DNA of 64,000 bases from Subtercola boreus (GCF_006716115.1 NZ_VFOO01000001.1:930001-994000), one strand, 5' to 3'; counted from the first letter of the stretch, positions 36,261-45,873 are shown. The notes: generated from the letters alone by a model not told the origin. Program-made: numbers and translations.

Positions 36261-37667
36261 ATGAGCACTGGTGCTTCACCCTCAGAGACTGTCAGCAGCC
36301 TGCGTTCCGCGTTCGACGGCGGCATCACGAAGCCCTACGCCTGGCGCCTGAAGGCGCTGAAGGCCCTGCGGCTGCTGCTCATCGAGCGCACGGCCGAGAT
36401 CGAGGCCGCCCTTGTGGCAGACCTCCGGAAGAACCCCGCCGAGGCGCAGCTCACCGAGATCGGATTCGTGATCGCTGAACTCGACTACACCATCGCGAAT
36501 CTCCGCCGGTGGCTCCGGCCGAAACGGGTGCGCACGCCGCTGCTCATCGCGCCGTCGTCGGCCCACACCGTCAAGGAGCCGCTCGGTGTCGTACTGGTGA
36601 TCGCACCCTGGAACTATCCGGTGCAACTGCTGCTCGTACCGGTCATCGGCGCGCTGGCGGCGGGCAACGCGGTCGTCGCGAAACCGAGCGAACTCGCGCC
36701 GGCGACATCCGCCGTCTTCGCTAGGCTCTTCGCCCGCTACCTCGACAACCGCGCGGTGAGAGTGGTGGAGGGCGGCGTGCCCGAGACGACAGCGCTGCTC
36801 GCCGAGCGCTTCGACCACATCTTCTACACCGGCAACGCGCGGGTCGGCCGCATCGTGCTCGAGGCCGCGGCGAAGAACCTCACCCCTGTCACGCTGGAGC
36901 TCGGCGGCAAGTCCCCGGCATACATCGATGACACCGTCGATCTCGACGCTGTGGCGCACCGGCTGGCCTGGGGCAAGTTCATGAACGCCGGGCAGACCTG
37001 CGTGGCGCCCGACTACGTGCTCACCACAGCCGCGATCGCCCGCCGGCTCGAACCGCTGCTCACGACGGTCATCCGGGAGTTCTACGGCACCGACCCCGCA
37101 CAGAGCGACAGCTACGGCCGCATCGTGAACGACGCGCAGTTCGAGCGGCTCACCGGGCTGCTCGCCGACCTGCCCGACGGCCAGCGGATCGTCACCGGCG
37201 GCGATTCGGATGCCCACACCCGCTACATCGCCCCGACCGTGCTCTCGGGCGTCGGCCGGGACTCCCCGGTGATGGCCGCCGAGATCTTCGGGCCCCTGCT
37301 GCCGATCGTCACCGCCGACTCGCTGGCCGACGCGATCGCCTTCATCAACGAGGGCGAGAAGCCGCTCGCGCTCTACGCCTTCACGAACTCGAAACGTGCC
37401 CGTCGTGCTCTGCTCACCCGCACCTCGTCGGGTGCCGTGTCGTTCAACGTGCCGGCGGCCCACCTGCTCGTGGCGGACCTGCCCTTCGGCGGGGTCGGCC
37501 AGAGTGGCATGGGCTCGTACCACGGGGAGCGGAGCGTGGCGGTGTTCAGCCACGAGAAGGCGGTGCTGAGCAAGATTCTGAAGCCCGACACGTTCAATCT
37601 GGTGTATCCGCCCTTCACGCAGAAGAAAGATGCGTTCATCCGTGGATTCCTCAGAAAGCTGACCTAG
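36261..37667 (+). CDS. Class-3 type aldehyde dehydrogenase
   Basis: A 468-residue NAD(P)-dependent aldehyde dehydrogenase. Motifs are LVIAPWNYPVQLLL, TLELGGKSPAYI (catalytic Glu) and NAGQTCVAPDYVL (catalytic Cys about residue 252), with a shorter N-terminus than the 500-residue classes. It resembles the ALDH3/AlkH branch, which oxidises medium- and long-chain or aromatic aldehydes. The ATG at 36261 is preferred to an in-frame start 54 bases upstream because it follows the promoter box. Confidence 0.93.
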   Translation: MSTGASPSETVSSLRSAFDGGITKPYAWRLKALKALRLLLIERTAEIEAALVADLRKNPAEAQLTEIGFVIAELDYTIANLRRWLRPKRVRTPLLIAPSSAHTVKEPLGVVLVIAPWNYPVQLLLVPVIGALAAGNAVVAKPSELAPATSAVFARLFARYLDNRAVRVVEGGVPETTALLAERFDHIFYTGNARVGRIVLEAAAKNLTPVTLELGGKSPAYIDDTVDLDAVAHRLAWGKFMNAGQTCVAPDYVLTTAAIARRLEPLLTTVIREFYGTDPAQSDSYGRIVNDAQFERLTGLLADLPDGQRIVTGGDSDAHTRYIAPTVLSGVGRDSPVMAAEIFGPLLPIVTADSLADAIAFINEGEKPLALYAFTNSKRARRALLTRTSSGAVSFNVPAAHLLVADLPFGGVGQSGMGSYHGERSVAVFSHEKAVLSKILKPDTFNLVYPPFTQKKDAFIRGFLRKLT

Positions 37668-37673
37668 CGCGAG

Positions 37674-37679
37674 TACTGT
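37674..37679 (+). promoter_or_regulatory. -10 box TACTGT upstream of aspA
   Basis: TACTGT ends 7 bases before the GTG at 37687. It supports that start over the GTG at 37678, which overlaps the box. Confidence 0.4.
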
Positions 37680-37686
37680 GGGGCGG

Positions 37687-39189
37687 GTGCCAGAGATCAC
37701 CGAAGACCAGACCGTTACCCGCACCGAGACCGATTCGCTGGGGTCGGTCGAGATCCCCTTCGAGGCCTACTGGGGCATCCACACCGCCCGCGCGCTCGAG
37801 AACTTCCCCATCTCGAGGCGGCCCATCTCGGTCTACTCCGACCTGGTCGACGCGCTCGTCATCGTGAAGCAGGCCGCCGCCCGTGCGAACGCCGAGCTCG
37901 GTGTTCTCGATCCCGAGAAGGCGCGCTTCATCGACGAAGCGTGCAAGCTCGTGCGGGCAGGCGCGTTCCACGACCAATTCGTGGTCGGTGTCATCCAGGG
38001 CGGTGCCGGTACCTCGACCAACATGAACGCGAACGAAGTGCTCGCGAACATCGCGCTGGAGCTGATGGGCGAGGCGAAGGGTCGCTACGACCTGCTGCAC
38101 CCCCTCGACGACGTCAACCGCAGCCAGAGCACCAACGATGTCTATCCGACGGCCGTGAAGCTCGCGGTCGGTTTCGGGCTCAACGACCTCATCGCCGAGC
38201 ACGAACTCCTGCGCGCCAGCTTCGCGAAGAAGGGTCTCGAGTTCAACGACGTGCTGAAGATCGGCCGCACACAGCTGCAGGATGCCGTGCCGATGACCCT
38301 CGGCCAGGAGTTCCACGGCTTCGCCACGACCCTCGGCGAGGACAACGCCCGCATGACCGAGACGGTTCCGCTGCTCTGGGAGATCAACCTCGGCGCGACA
38401 GCGATCGGCACGGGCATAACCGCCGACCCGAGGTATGCGGAGCGCGCCAGGAAGCACCTCCTGGAGCTGACCGGATTCGAGTACGTCACGGCCCCCGACC
38501 TCATCGAAGCCACGAGCGACGCCGGCGTCTTCATGACGGTGTCGGGCATCCTGAAGCGTTCCGCCATCAAGCTGTCGAAGATCTGCAACGACCTCCGGCT
38601 GCTCTCGAGCGGCCCGCAGGCGGGCTTCGGCGAGATCAACCTGCCCGCCCGCCAGGCCGGCTCGAGCATCATGCCGGGCAAGGTGAACCCGGTCATCCCC
38701 GAGGTCGTGAACCAGATCGCGTTCTCGGTTGCGGGCGCCGACCTCACCGTGACCATGGCGGCCGAGGGTGGCCAGTTGCAGCTGAACGCCTTCGAACCCG
38801 TCATCGCGCACTCGCTCCTGCAGAGCATCGCCTGGCTCACCCAGGGCTGCCTGACGCTCCGCGTGAACTGCGTGGACGGCATCACGGCTAACGTCGACCG
38901 GCTCGACCGGCTGGTCTCGACCTCCGTCGGCGTGGTCACCGCCCTGACGCCCTACATCGGCTACTCGGCGTCGTCGGCCCTGGCGAAGACGGCCCTGCTG
39001 ACCGGTCGCAACATCGCCGACCTCGTCGTCGAGGCAGACCTGATGACCCGTGAACGCGTGACCAAACTGCTCTCGCCCGCTCGCCTCTCGGGCCTCGAGA
39101 CGATCACCAGCACCATCCCAGTGATCAGCACCGTGGTGAGTACAGATGCCGAAGCGGTGCTGAACCCCGGCGAGCCCGACCTCGATTAG
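37687..39189 (+). CDS. aspA: Aspartate ammonia-lyase
   Basis: A 500-residue member of the aspartase/fumarase superfamily that interconverts L-aspartate with fumarate and ammonium. Signatures: NRSQSTNDVYPTA (substrate site), GRTQLQDAVPMTLGQEF, and the mobile catalytic loop GSSIMPGKVNPVIPE near residue 325. The early GIHTARALENFPIS and the length favour aspartase over fumarase. A GTG start is used; 37678 is the alternative. The 3' end lies in the first unit of a 15-base tandem repeat, so the terminal residues PDLD come from the repeat. Confidence 0.93.
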   Translation: MPEITEDQTVTRTETDSLGSVEIPFEAYWGIHTARALENFPISRRPISVYSDLVDALVIVKQAAARANAELGVLDPEKARFIDEACKLVRAGAFHDQFVVGVIQGGAGTSTNMNANEVLANIALELMGEAKGRYDLLHPLDDVNRSQSTNDVYPTAVKLAVGFGLNDLIAEHELLRASFAKKGLEFNDVLKIGRTQLQDAVPMTLGQEFHGFATTLGEDNARMTETVPLLWEINLGATAIGTGITADPRYAERARKHLLELTGFEYVTAPDLIEATSDAGVFMTVSGILKRSAIKLSKICNDLRLLSSGPQAGFGEINLPARQAGSSIMPGKVNPVIPEVVNQIAFSVAGADLTVTMAAEGGQLQLNAFEPVIAHSLLQSIAWLTQGCLTLRVNCVDGITANVDRLDRLVSTSVGVVTALTPYIGYSASSALAKTALLTGRNIADLVVEADLMTRERVTKLLSPARLSGLETITSTIPVISTVVSTDAEAVLNPGEPDLD

Positions 39190-39234
39190 CCCGACCTCGA
39201 GTGGCCCGGCCTCGAGTGGCCCGACCTCGAGTAG
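39175..39234. repeat. 15-bp tandem repeat, four units, at the aspA 3' end
   Basis: Units CCCGACCTCGATTAG, CCCGACCTCGAGTGG, CCCGGCCTCGAGTGG and CCCGACCTCGAGTAG lie head to tail. The first supplies the aspA stop codon. On the minus strand the array extends the shifted C-terminus of the YihY gene. Confidence 0.95.
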
Positions 39235-39243
39235 CCGAACCGG

Positions 39244-40325
39244 TCAGATCTGGTAGTCGGGGTCGGCGAGTTCCATGGCGCGGGCGCGGATGGCGCGGCC
39301 CTCGCTGATGTCGCGGTGCATGCGCTTCGCGAGGATGGCGTTCCGCTGCTCGTCCCGCGGGACGACGGGGATGCTCTGCTCGGCCTCGACCCCTTGAGGA
39401 GCTCCCGGGCGCGGGTCAGCTCGGCGTCCACCTCGACACCGACCACCAGCACGAGGTTGGAGAGGAAGAGCCAGACCAGGGTGAGGATCGCCCCGCCGAG
39501 AACGCCGTAGAACCTGTCGTACGTAGCGAAGTGCGCCACGTAGATCGAGTAGCCGGCGGTGGTCAGGGCCCAGGCGGCGATCGAGAATCCGGCGCCCAGG
39601 GAGAGCCAGCGCACCCGGCGACGGCGGATGTTCGGCGTGCCGTAGTAGAGCACGATCACGGTGAACACCGCGAAGGCGGCGAGCAGAGGCCACTTCAGCA
39701 CGTTCCAGATGTCGGCTGCGAACGGCGGCCAGTGCAGCGAGTTGACGATCGTGCGGGCCACATCGGGAGTGATGATCACCGTGATGGCGATCACGAAGAG
39801 CATCACGATCAGGGCGAGCGACTCGACGAGCATCAGGATGCGCAGTTTGAAGAACCGGCGGCCCTCCTCGATCTCGTAGACGTTGTTCACCATGCGCCCG
39901 AACGCCGTGGCGTAGCTCGCGACCGTCCAGATCGTCAGGGCGACCCCGGCGATGAGGGGGATCACGGGGTCGGGTGTCTGGGTGAACTGCTCGAGGGCCA
40001 GCCGGGTGGTCGCGAGGGTCGCCTCAGGCAGGAACGAGTCGATGACGCTCAGGATCACCTTCACCACGTCGCCGTCCGGGTCGAGCAGGCTGACGATCGA
40101 CACGATGGCGAGCATCGAGGGGAAGAGGGCGAGGGCGGAGTAGAACGTCAGTGCGGCACCCGAATCGATTCCCCGGTGCAGGATGAACCCGTGGTAGGTG
40201 CGCCGGGCGGCGTAGAGCAGCGCGTGCCGGTCGAGTTCCCGATATTCCGCGTGGCTGCCGCGTTCGCGGAGCCCGGGCTTGGTGAGGCCGGCGAGGGGGT
40301 TCAGGACGTCGTCATCGGCGGTCAT
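39244..40325 (-). CDS. YihY/virulence-factor-BrkB-type membrane protein with shifted C-terminus
   Basis: Integral membrane protein of the YihY (not RNase BN) family with six helices; GAALTFYSALALFPSMLAIV and LVLVVGVEVDAELTRARELL are typical. At the CCCC run 39390-39393 the expected ending (EAEQSIPVVPRDEQRNA to ADPDYQI, stop at 39244) lies in another frame; one extra C on the plus strand rejoins them to give 360 residues. As sequenced, the frame runs on to 39186 with a Ser/Arg/Gly tail through the tandem repeat, for 379 residues. Either a homopolymer error or a recent frameshift; the membrane core is unaffected. Its start overlaps the DUF6328 stop. Confidence 0.85.
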
Positions 40326-40804
40326 GCGCGCCCCGACGTCTTCCGCGGTCGCACGCTGAGGGGCAGTGCCACCCAGAGGCCCCCGAGCACGACCAGGGCC
40401 GCGATACCGACCACCAGCGCGGCCGTGTCGCCGACCACCACGTCGAAGATGAAGGTCACCGTTCCTGTGAGCACGACGGCCACCACCGCCAGGGTGACGA
40501 TCGCCAGGCGGTTGCCGGTGTTCACGATCTGCTGTTTGGCGCCGTGCCGGAAGAGGGTGCGGTGCACGCTCACCGGCGCGAGCGCGAGGGCGGTGGCGAG
40601 GGCCGCACCGACGACGAGGCAGAGGTAGAGCGTCGACTGGAATGTCGTCAGCATCGGGAACCGTGCCTGGAACGGAAGGGTGAGCAGGAAGCCGGTGAGG
40701 ATCTGGGTGCCGGTCTGGATGACGCGCAGTTCCTGGAGCAGCTCGGTCCAGTTGCGTTCGAGCTTGGTCGTCTCCGATTCGGGTCGGCCCTGTTCGTCGC
40801 TCAT
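40322..40804 (-). CDS. DUF6328 family membrane protein
   Basis: A 160-residue membrane protein. The N-terminal amphipathic segment TKLERNWTELLQELRVIQTG leads into four hydrophobic helices (TGFLLTLPFQARF and later ones). This matches DUF6328, a family often labelled sodium:proton-antiporter-like without proof. The YihY gene starts within its stop codon (ATGA), so the two are coupled. Confidence 0.8.
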   Translation of the reverse strand: MSDEQGRPESETTKLERNWTELLQELRVIQTGTQILTGFLLTLPFQARFPMLTTFQSTLYLCLVVGAALATALALAPVSVHRTLFRHGAKQQIVNTGNRLAIVTLAVVAVVLTGTVTFIFDVVVGDTAALVVGIAALVVLGGLWVALPLSVRPRKTSGRA

Positions 40805-40810
40805 CCTGCG

Positions 40811-40816
40811 ATTTTA
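40811..40816 (-). promoter_or_regulatory. -10 box TAAAAT of DUF6328-yihY operon
   Basis: On the minus strand TAAAAT ends 6 bases before the ATG at 40804, again a leaderless arrangement. Confidence 0.55.
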
Positions 40817-40851
40817 GCCGTCAACGGGTCGTGCGACCGGCACCGTCCCGG

Positions 40852-40857
40852 TAGGCT
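40852..40857 (+). promoter_or_regulatory. -10 box TAGGCT of prsW-like gene
   Basis: TAGGCT would give a leader of about 20 bases that contains GAGG (40874-40877) before the ATG at 40885. Confidence 0.4.
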
Positions 40858-40884
40858 CGGACCAGGCCGACCTGAGGAATGATC

Positions 40885-42060
40885 ATGACGACACTGCCCA
40901 CCCCGATGTCCCCCGCCGCGGGGGAGCTCGCGCCCGTGTGGTCGGCACCGACGCCGAAGAAGCCGGTCAGCACGGGTTTCGTGTTCGGAGTCAACGCGAT
41001 CTGCGTGCTGGGGTTCGTCTTCCTGCTGGTGATCGGTTACGTGGTGCTGGCCGTGGGCCCGGTTGCGTCGCTCATCTGCGGCATCCTCGCTCTGGTGCCG
41101 CTGACCGTGGTGCTGCTGGTCGTGCGTCTCATCGACCGCTGGGAGCCGGAACCGCGGCCCGCCCTCTGGTTCGCGTTCCTCTGGGGGGCCGCGGCATCCG
41201 TCGCCCTCGCCCTCCTGGTGGACGCGGGGGTGCAGATCCTCGTGTACGTGGCCAGCGACGGGCAGGCCGTTCCGGATGACACGTTCGGCGCGGTGATCCA
41301 GGCGCCGCTGGTGGAGGAGAGCGCCAAGGGGCTCGGGGTGCTGCTCATCTTCCTGGTGCTGCGGCGCACGTTCGACGGTCCGGTCGACGGGCTCGTCTAC
41401 GCCGCCACGGTCGCCGGTGGCTTCGCGTTCGTCGAGAACATCCTCTATTTCGGGTCCTCGCTCGTCGAGGGCGGGGGAGTCTCCCTCGGCATCACGTTCG
41501 CGCTCCGCGGCATCATGGGCCCGTTCGCGCATGTGATGTTCACGGCCTGCACCGGCATCGCGCTCGGTTTCGCCGCGCGTCGGCGGGGGTTCTGGCGGAC
41601 GACGGGGCTGTTCCTCCTCGGGCTGTTCTGCGCAATGCTCCTGCACGCCCTCTGGAACGGCACCACCGTCGTCGCCGAGGGCATCGAGGGGTTCCTGTTC
41701 GCGTACGCGGTCATCCAGGTGCCGCTGTTCGCCCTGGCGATCGTCGGGGTCGTGCTGCTCCGGCGCGCGGAGGCCCGGCTCACGCGTGCCCGGCTCACCG
41801 AGTACCAGGCCGTGGGCTGGTACGTGCCTGCAGAGGTCGACATGCTCTCGACCGGCAGCGGTCGGCGGTCAGCGATCGCCTGGGCCCGCCGGCAGCCGGT
41901 TCCGAAGACGCGAGAGATGCGGGCGTTCATCCACGATTCGACGACTCTGGCCTTCACCCGCCAGCGGCTCCTCACCGGGCGCGACCGTGTCGGCGCGACA
42001 CGGCAGGAGGCCGAGTTGCTCCGGGCGGTGGCCGGCGACCGGGCGGCGCTGCTCGGCTGA
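40885..42060 (+). CDS. PrsW-family intramembrane metalloprotease
   Basis: A 391-residue protein from the ATG at 40885, which has GAGG 7 bases upstream; the ATG at 40879 is too close to it. Eight or so membrane helices carry the PrsW motifs: PLVEESAKGLGVLL (glutamates), GFAFVENILYF, and a histidine helix PFAHVMFTA plus LLHALWNG. PrsW relatives cleave membrane proteins such as anti-sigma factors; no target is visible nearby. The C-terminal 100 residues are cytosolic and basic. Confidence 0.9.
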   Translation: MTTLPTPMSPAAGELAPVWSAPTPKKPVSTGFVFGVNAICVLGFVFLLVIGYVVLAVGPVASLICGILALVPLTVVLLVVRLIDRWEPEPRPALWFAFLWGAAASVALALLVDAGVQILVYVASDGQAVPDDTFGAVIQAPLVEESAKGLGVLLIFLVLRRTFDGPVDGLVYAATVAGGFAFVENILYFGSSLVEGGGVSLGITFALRGIMGPFAHVMFTACTGIALGFAARRRGFWRTTGLFLLGLFCAMLLHALWNGTTVVAEGIEGFLFAYAVIQVPLFALAIVGVVLLRRAEARLTRARLTEYQAVGWYVPAEVDMLSTGSGRRSAIAWARRQPVPKTREMRAFIHDSTTLAFTRQRLLTGRDRVGATRQEAELLRAVAGDRAALLG

Positions 42061-42094
42061 GGCCGGGTGGGCCGGGCACCCATCCGCTCCGGGC

Positions 42095-42100
42095 TAGAAT
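42095..42100 (+). promoter_or_regulatory. -10 box TAGAAT of helD
   Basis: TAGAAT would start transcription near 42107, leaving a short leader with the ribosome site GAGGGG (42117-42122), 8 bases before the TTG start. Confidence 0.5.
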
Positions 42101-42130
42101 TGTGTGCCGGATTTCTGAGGGGTACACACG

Positions 42131-44401
42131 TTGGTTTCTTCCGAACTTGATCGAGAACGCGACTACGTTGCGAAGCTGTATGCGCGGCTCGACGACCTGC
42201 GATCGGATGCCCAGCGGCAGCTCGAACGGGTGCACCGCCAGGACGTGGGGGGCAATCACCAGAGCCGCTCGGAGCGCGACGCGTTCGCCCGGGTGTTCGA
42301 AGATCGCATCGTACAGCTCAACGAAGTGGACGAACGGCTGGCGTTCGGCAGGCTGGAGGCCGCGCAGCCCGACACATCCGCAGCCCCTGACGCCGAATCC
42401 AACGCAGACGCCGACGCCGACGCCGACGAGTCGCCCTACCGCTACATCGGCCGCATCGGTCTGCGGGACGAGAACCTGAAGCCGATCCTGCTCGACTGGC
42501 GCGTGCCGCAGGCGGGCCCCTTCTACCAGGCCACCGCGGCGACACCGATGGGCATCCGTTCCCGGCGTCACCTGCTCAGCCGGGGCCGCAAGATCGTGAA
42601 GATCGAGGACGAGATCTTCGACGGCGCCTCGATCACCGACGCCGAGGCCAGCACGCTGCAGGGCGAGGGCGCCCTGATGGCCTCGCTCTCGGCTGAGCGC
42701 ACCGGACGGATGCACGACATCGTCGCGACCATCCAGGCCGAACAGGATCGCATCATCCGCTCCGAACTGCCCGGCGTGCTGGTCGTGCAGGGGGGCCCGG
42801 GCACCGGCAAGACGGCCGTGGCGCTGCACCGCGCCGCATACCTGCTCTACTCGTTCCGCGACCGCCTGCGTTCGTCGGGGGTACTCGTCGTCGGCCCCTC
42901 GCGAGCGTTCCTCCAGTACATCGAGGCCGTGCTGCCGAGCCTCGGCGAGACCGGTGTCGTGCTGGCGAGCGTCGGACAGCTCTACCCGGGTGTCGATGCG
43001 ACCGCCGAAGACGTTCCGGAGGTCGCCGTGGTGAAGGGCGCCACCGAGATGGCCGCGCTGGTCGAGCGCGCCATCCGTTCCCGCCAACGGGTGCCGGCCG
43101 AATCGCAGGTGCTCGACGTGAACGGCGAGCCGCTGACGCTCGAACCCCAGGTGATCGCCAACGCCATCAACCGTGCCCATGAGAGCCGGAAGCCCTACAA
43201 CGAGGCGCGGGTGACCTTCGTGAAGACCGCTCTCAACGACCTCACCCGGGCCCTGGCCGCGCAGCTCCGCTCGCACGGGAACACGGTCGACGAAGATGAC
43301 TACGGGATGCTGCGAGAAGACCTCCGCTCGGCGTACGACGTGCGTGTTGCGCTGAACACGGCGTGGATCCCGCTGACCCCGCAGAAGCTCCTCCAGGACC
43401 TGTATGCCCGCCCGCAGTGGCTCGCCGAGCTGACTCCGAGCTGGAGCCCGGAGAAACGCGCACTGCTCCGCCGCGACCGCGATGCACCGTTCACGGTCTC
43501 CGACGTGCCTCTTCTCGACGAGGCCGCAGAGCACCTCGGCGAGCACAACGAACGGAACGCAGCCGTCGACCGCGAGGCCAAGAAGCAGCGGAAGCGCGAC
43601 GTCGAGAACGCGGAGAACGCCATCCGGAACATGGATGTCGAAGGGCTCGTGCACGCCGAGGACCTCGCCGACACCTTCGCCGAGCAGGCCTCCCGCGCAA
43701 CCACCGCCGAGCGGGCTGCGGCCGACCGCACCTGGACCTACGGCCACATCGTGGTCGACGAGGCGCAGGAGCTCTCGCCGATGCAGTGGCGGTTGCTCCG
43801 CCGGCGTGGGCCGCTCCGCTCGTTCACGATCGTCGGTGACATCGCGCAGGCCAGCGCGGCGTCGAGCGCGCGCAGCTGGAACGAGGCCGTCGCCCCGCTC
43901 GTGGGCCGCGCCAAGCGGGGGGAGGGCTGGCGGCTCGAGGAGCTCACGGTGAACTACCGCACACCGACGCAGATCGCGGAAGCCGCACAGGAGATGGCCG
44001 AGCGGCGCGGACTGCCGGTGACCCGCTCGACCTCCGTGCGGGAGAGCGAGTGGCCGATCACGACGGTGCACTCGACGCTCGAGGCTGTACGGGCCGACCG
44101 GCAGATCGCGTCGCTCGGCACCACGGGCGTCATCGTGCTGCCGGGCATCCTGCAGCGCACGTTCGAGACGCTCAGTGCCGCCCTGCCGGGCGAGGTCGGG
44201 CTGGGTGCGGCGGGGCTGACACGCCAGGTCGCGGTGATGACACCCCAGGAGGCCAAGGGGCTCGAATTCGACTCGGTCGTGATCGTGGATCCCGAGGGAA
44301 TCCTCACCGACATCCCGCGCGGCGCGTCAGCGCTCTACGTGGCGATGACCCGCCCGACCCAACGGCTGACCTTCGTGATCGAACCTGACGTGGTTGGATA
44401 G
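42131..44401 (+). CDS. helD: HelD-type UvrD-like helicase, RNA polymerase recycling factor
   Basis: A 756-residue SF1 ATPase starting at TTG. The N-terminal coiled-coil arm DRERDYVAKLYARLDDLRSD is the segment HelD inserts into the RNA polymerase channels. Walker A GGPGTGKTAVALHRAAYLL is near residue 222; HIVVDEAQELSPMQW is motif II. The ending SALYVAMTRPTQRL is UvrD-like. HelD frees stalled RNA polymerase from nucleic acid using ATP, and some actinobacterial forms confer rifampicin tolerance. An acidic (Asp-Ala)n stretch near residue 95 comes from a GACGCC microsatellite at 42404-42430. Confidence 0.92.
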   Translation: MVSSELDRERDYVAKLYARLDDLRSDAQRQLERVHRQDVGGNHQSRSERDAFARVFEDRIVQLNEVDERLAFGRLEAAQPDTSAAPDAESNADADADADESPYRYIGRIGLRDENLKPILLDWRVPQAGPFYQATAATPMGIRSRRHLLSRGRKIVKIEDEIFDGASITDAEASTLQGEGALMASLSAERTGRMHDIVATIQAEQDRIIRSELPGVLVVQGGPGTGKTAVALHRAAYLLYSFRDRLRSSGVLVVGPSRAFLQYIEAVLPSLGETGVVLASVGQLYPGVDATAEDVPEVAVVKGATEMAALVERAIRSRQRVPAESQVLDVNGEPLTLEPQVIANAINRAHESRKPYNEARVTFVKTALNDLTRALAAQLRSHGNTVDEDDYGMLREDLRSAYDVRVALNTAWIPLTPQKLLQDLYARPQWLAELTPSWSPEKRALLRRDRDAPFTVSDVPLLDEAAEHLGEHNERNAAVDREAKKQRKRDVENAENAIRNMDVEGLVHAEDLADTFAEQASRATTAERAAADRTWTYGHIVVDEAQELSPMQWRLLRRRGPLRSFTIVGDIAQASAASSARSWNEAVAPLVGRAKRGEGWRLEELTVNYRTPTQIAEAAQEMAERRGLPVTRSTSVRESEWPITTVHSTLEAVRADRQIASLGTTGVIVLPGILQRTFETLSAALPGEVGLGAAGLTRQVAVMTPQEAKGLEFDSVVIVDPEGILTDIPRGASALYVAMTRPTQRLTFVIEPDVVG

Positions 44402-44405
44402 AGCT

Positions 44406-44777
44406 ATGACAGATCTCACCACCAAGCCAGAACTCGACGCCCCCGAAGGCCCCGCCCCCGAGGGCCTCGAAATCCTCGACATCGTCGAAGGCGACGGCCC
44501 CGAAGCCACCGCCGGGTCGACGGTCGATGTGCACTACCTCGGTGTCGACTACGAATCCGGCGACGAGTTCGACTCGTCGTGGAGCCGCGGAACGTCGATC
44601 AACTTCCCGCTCCGCCAGCTGATCGCCGGCTGGCAGCAGGGCATCCCCGGCATGAAGGTCGGCGGCCGCCGCAAGCTCACCGTTCCGCCCGCTCTGGCCT
44701 ACGGTGCCGCGGGTGGCGGGCACGCCCTCTCCGGCCGCACCCTGATCTTCGTGATCGACCTCAAGGGCGTCAGCTAG
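44406..44777 (+). CDS. FKBP-type peptidyl-prolyl cis-trans isomerase
   Basis: A 123-residue single-domain FKBP. ATAGSTVDVHYLGVDYESGDEFDSS and the following INFPLRQLIAGWQQGIPGMKVGG and PPALAYGA cover the active-site pocket residues (Tyr, Asp, Phe, Trp, Tyr). No signal peptide, so cytosolic. It follows helD by 4 bases and is probably cotranscribed. It speeds proline isomerisation during folding. Confidence 0.95.
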   Translation: MTDLTTKPELDAPEGPAPEGLEILDIVEGDGPEATAGSTVDVHYLGVDYESGDEFDSSWSRGTSINFPLRQLIAGWQQGIPGMKVGGRRKLTVPPALAYGAAGGGHALSGRTLIFVIDLKGVS

Positions 44778-44796
44778 AAGTTCAGCACCAACCGCT

Positions 44797-45873
44797 TCAG
44801 CGGAGGCTCGCCGCCATCGGGCAGTCGAAAGGATCCCGGGCGGCGAGCCCCACTTCGTTGAGGTAGCGCACCACGATGCCGTACGACTCCGTGAGCGATG
44901 TCTCGGTGTAGAGGATGCCGTTCGTCTCGCAGTAGTCCCGCACGATCTCGCCGGCCTGCTTCAGGGCCGGTCTCGGCATGTTCGGAAAGAGATGGTGTTC
45001 GACCTGGTGGTTGAGCCCGCCCATGAACGTGTCCATGCTCCACCCGCCGCGGATGTTGCGGCTGGTCAGCACCTGGCGGCTGAGGAAGTCGACCCGGCTG
45101 TCCCGGGGGAGCACGGGCATGCCCTTGTGATTCGGGGCGAACGATGCCCCCATGTACACGCCGAACACGGCCAGCTGCACGCCGACGAAGGCGAAGGCCA
45201 GGCCGAGCGGCAGGCAGAGGAACAATACGGCGAGGTAGCCGATCAGGCGGACACCCAGCAGCGTGATCTCGAGCCAGCGCTTGTCGACCGCGCCGCGGCC
45301 GAAGACGGTCTGCAGAGCGTGCTGGTGCAGGTTCAGGCCTTCGAGCACGAGAACCGGGAAGAACAGGTAGCCCTGGCGACGCGTCAGCCAGCGGTGGATG
45401 CCGCGGGTGGTCGCCGCATCCTCCTCCTTGAACGAGACGAAGTCGCGCTCGATGTCGGGATCCTTGCCGATCACATTGGGCTGGGCGTGATGCCGGGAGT
45501 GCTTGTTCATCCACCACGAGTAGCTGATGCCGACGATGCCGGAGGCGAGGATCCGGCCCGCGCGATCGTTGGCCTTCCCCGATTCGAACACCTGCCGGTG
45601 CGAGGCTTCATGGGCGAGGAACGCGAACTGCGTCAGCAGGATGCCGAGTACCCCGGCCACGACCAGTTGGAACCACGAGTCGCCGAGGAGCGCGAACGCG
45701 ATCCAGGTTCCGGCCATCGCGCCCACCAGGAGGGCGAAGACGCCCCAGTAGAAACCGGTCCTCCGCCGCAGCAGCCCGAGGTTCTTCACCGTCTGCAGCA
45801 GCGCGGAGTACGCGGAGGTGGTGGTACGGGCGTCGCCGCCCGGGCGGGTGCGAATGATGCGGAGCTCGGCCAT
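44797..45873 (-). CDS. Membrane fatty acid desaturase
   Basis: A 358-residue di-iron membrane desaturase. The three histidine boxes are HEASH (about residue 98), HSRHH (about residue 134) and HQVEHH near residue 290, flanked by paired hydrophobic helices. It introduces a double bond into acyl chains of membrane lipids, which helps keep membranes fluid in the cold. The box pattern fits acyl-lipid or acyl-CoA delta desaturases. AGGGAC precedes the ATG. Confidence 0.93.
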   Translation of the reverse strand: MAELRIIRTRPGGDARTTTSAYSALLQTVKNLGLLRRRTGFYWGVFALLVGAMAGTWIAFALLGDSWFQLVVAGVLGILLTQFAFLAHEASHRQVFESGKANDRAGRILASGIVGISYSWWMNKHSRHHAQPNVIGKDPDIERDFVSFKEEDAATTRGIHRWLTRRQGYLFFPVLVLEGLNLHQHALQTVFGRGAVDKRWLEITLLGVRLIGYLAVLFLCLPLGLAFAFVGVQLAVFGVYMGASFAPNHKGMPVLPRDSRVDFLSRQVLTSRNIRGGWSMDTFMGGLNHQVEHHLFPNMPRPALKQAGEIVRDYCETNGILYTETSLTESYGIVVRYLNEVGLAARDPFDCPMAASLR

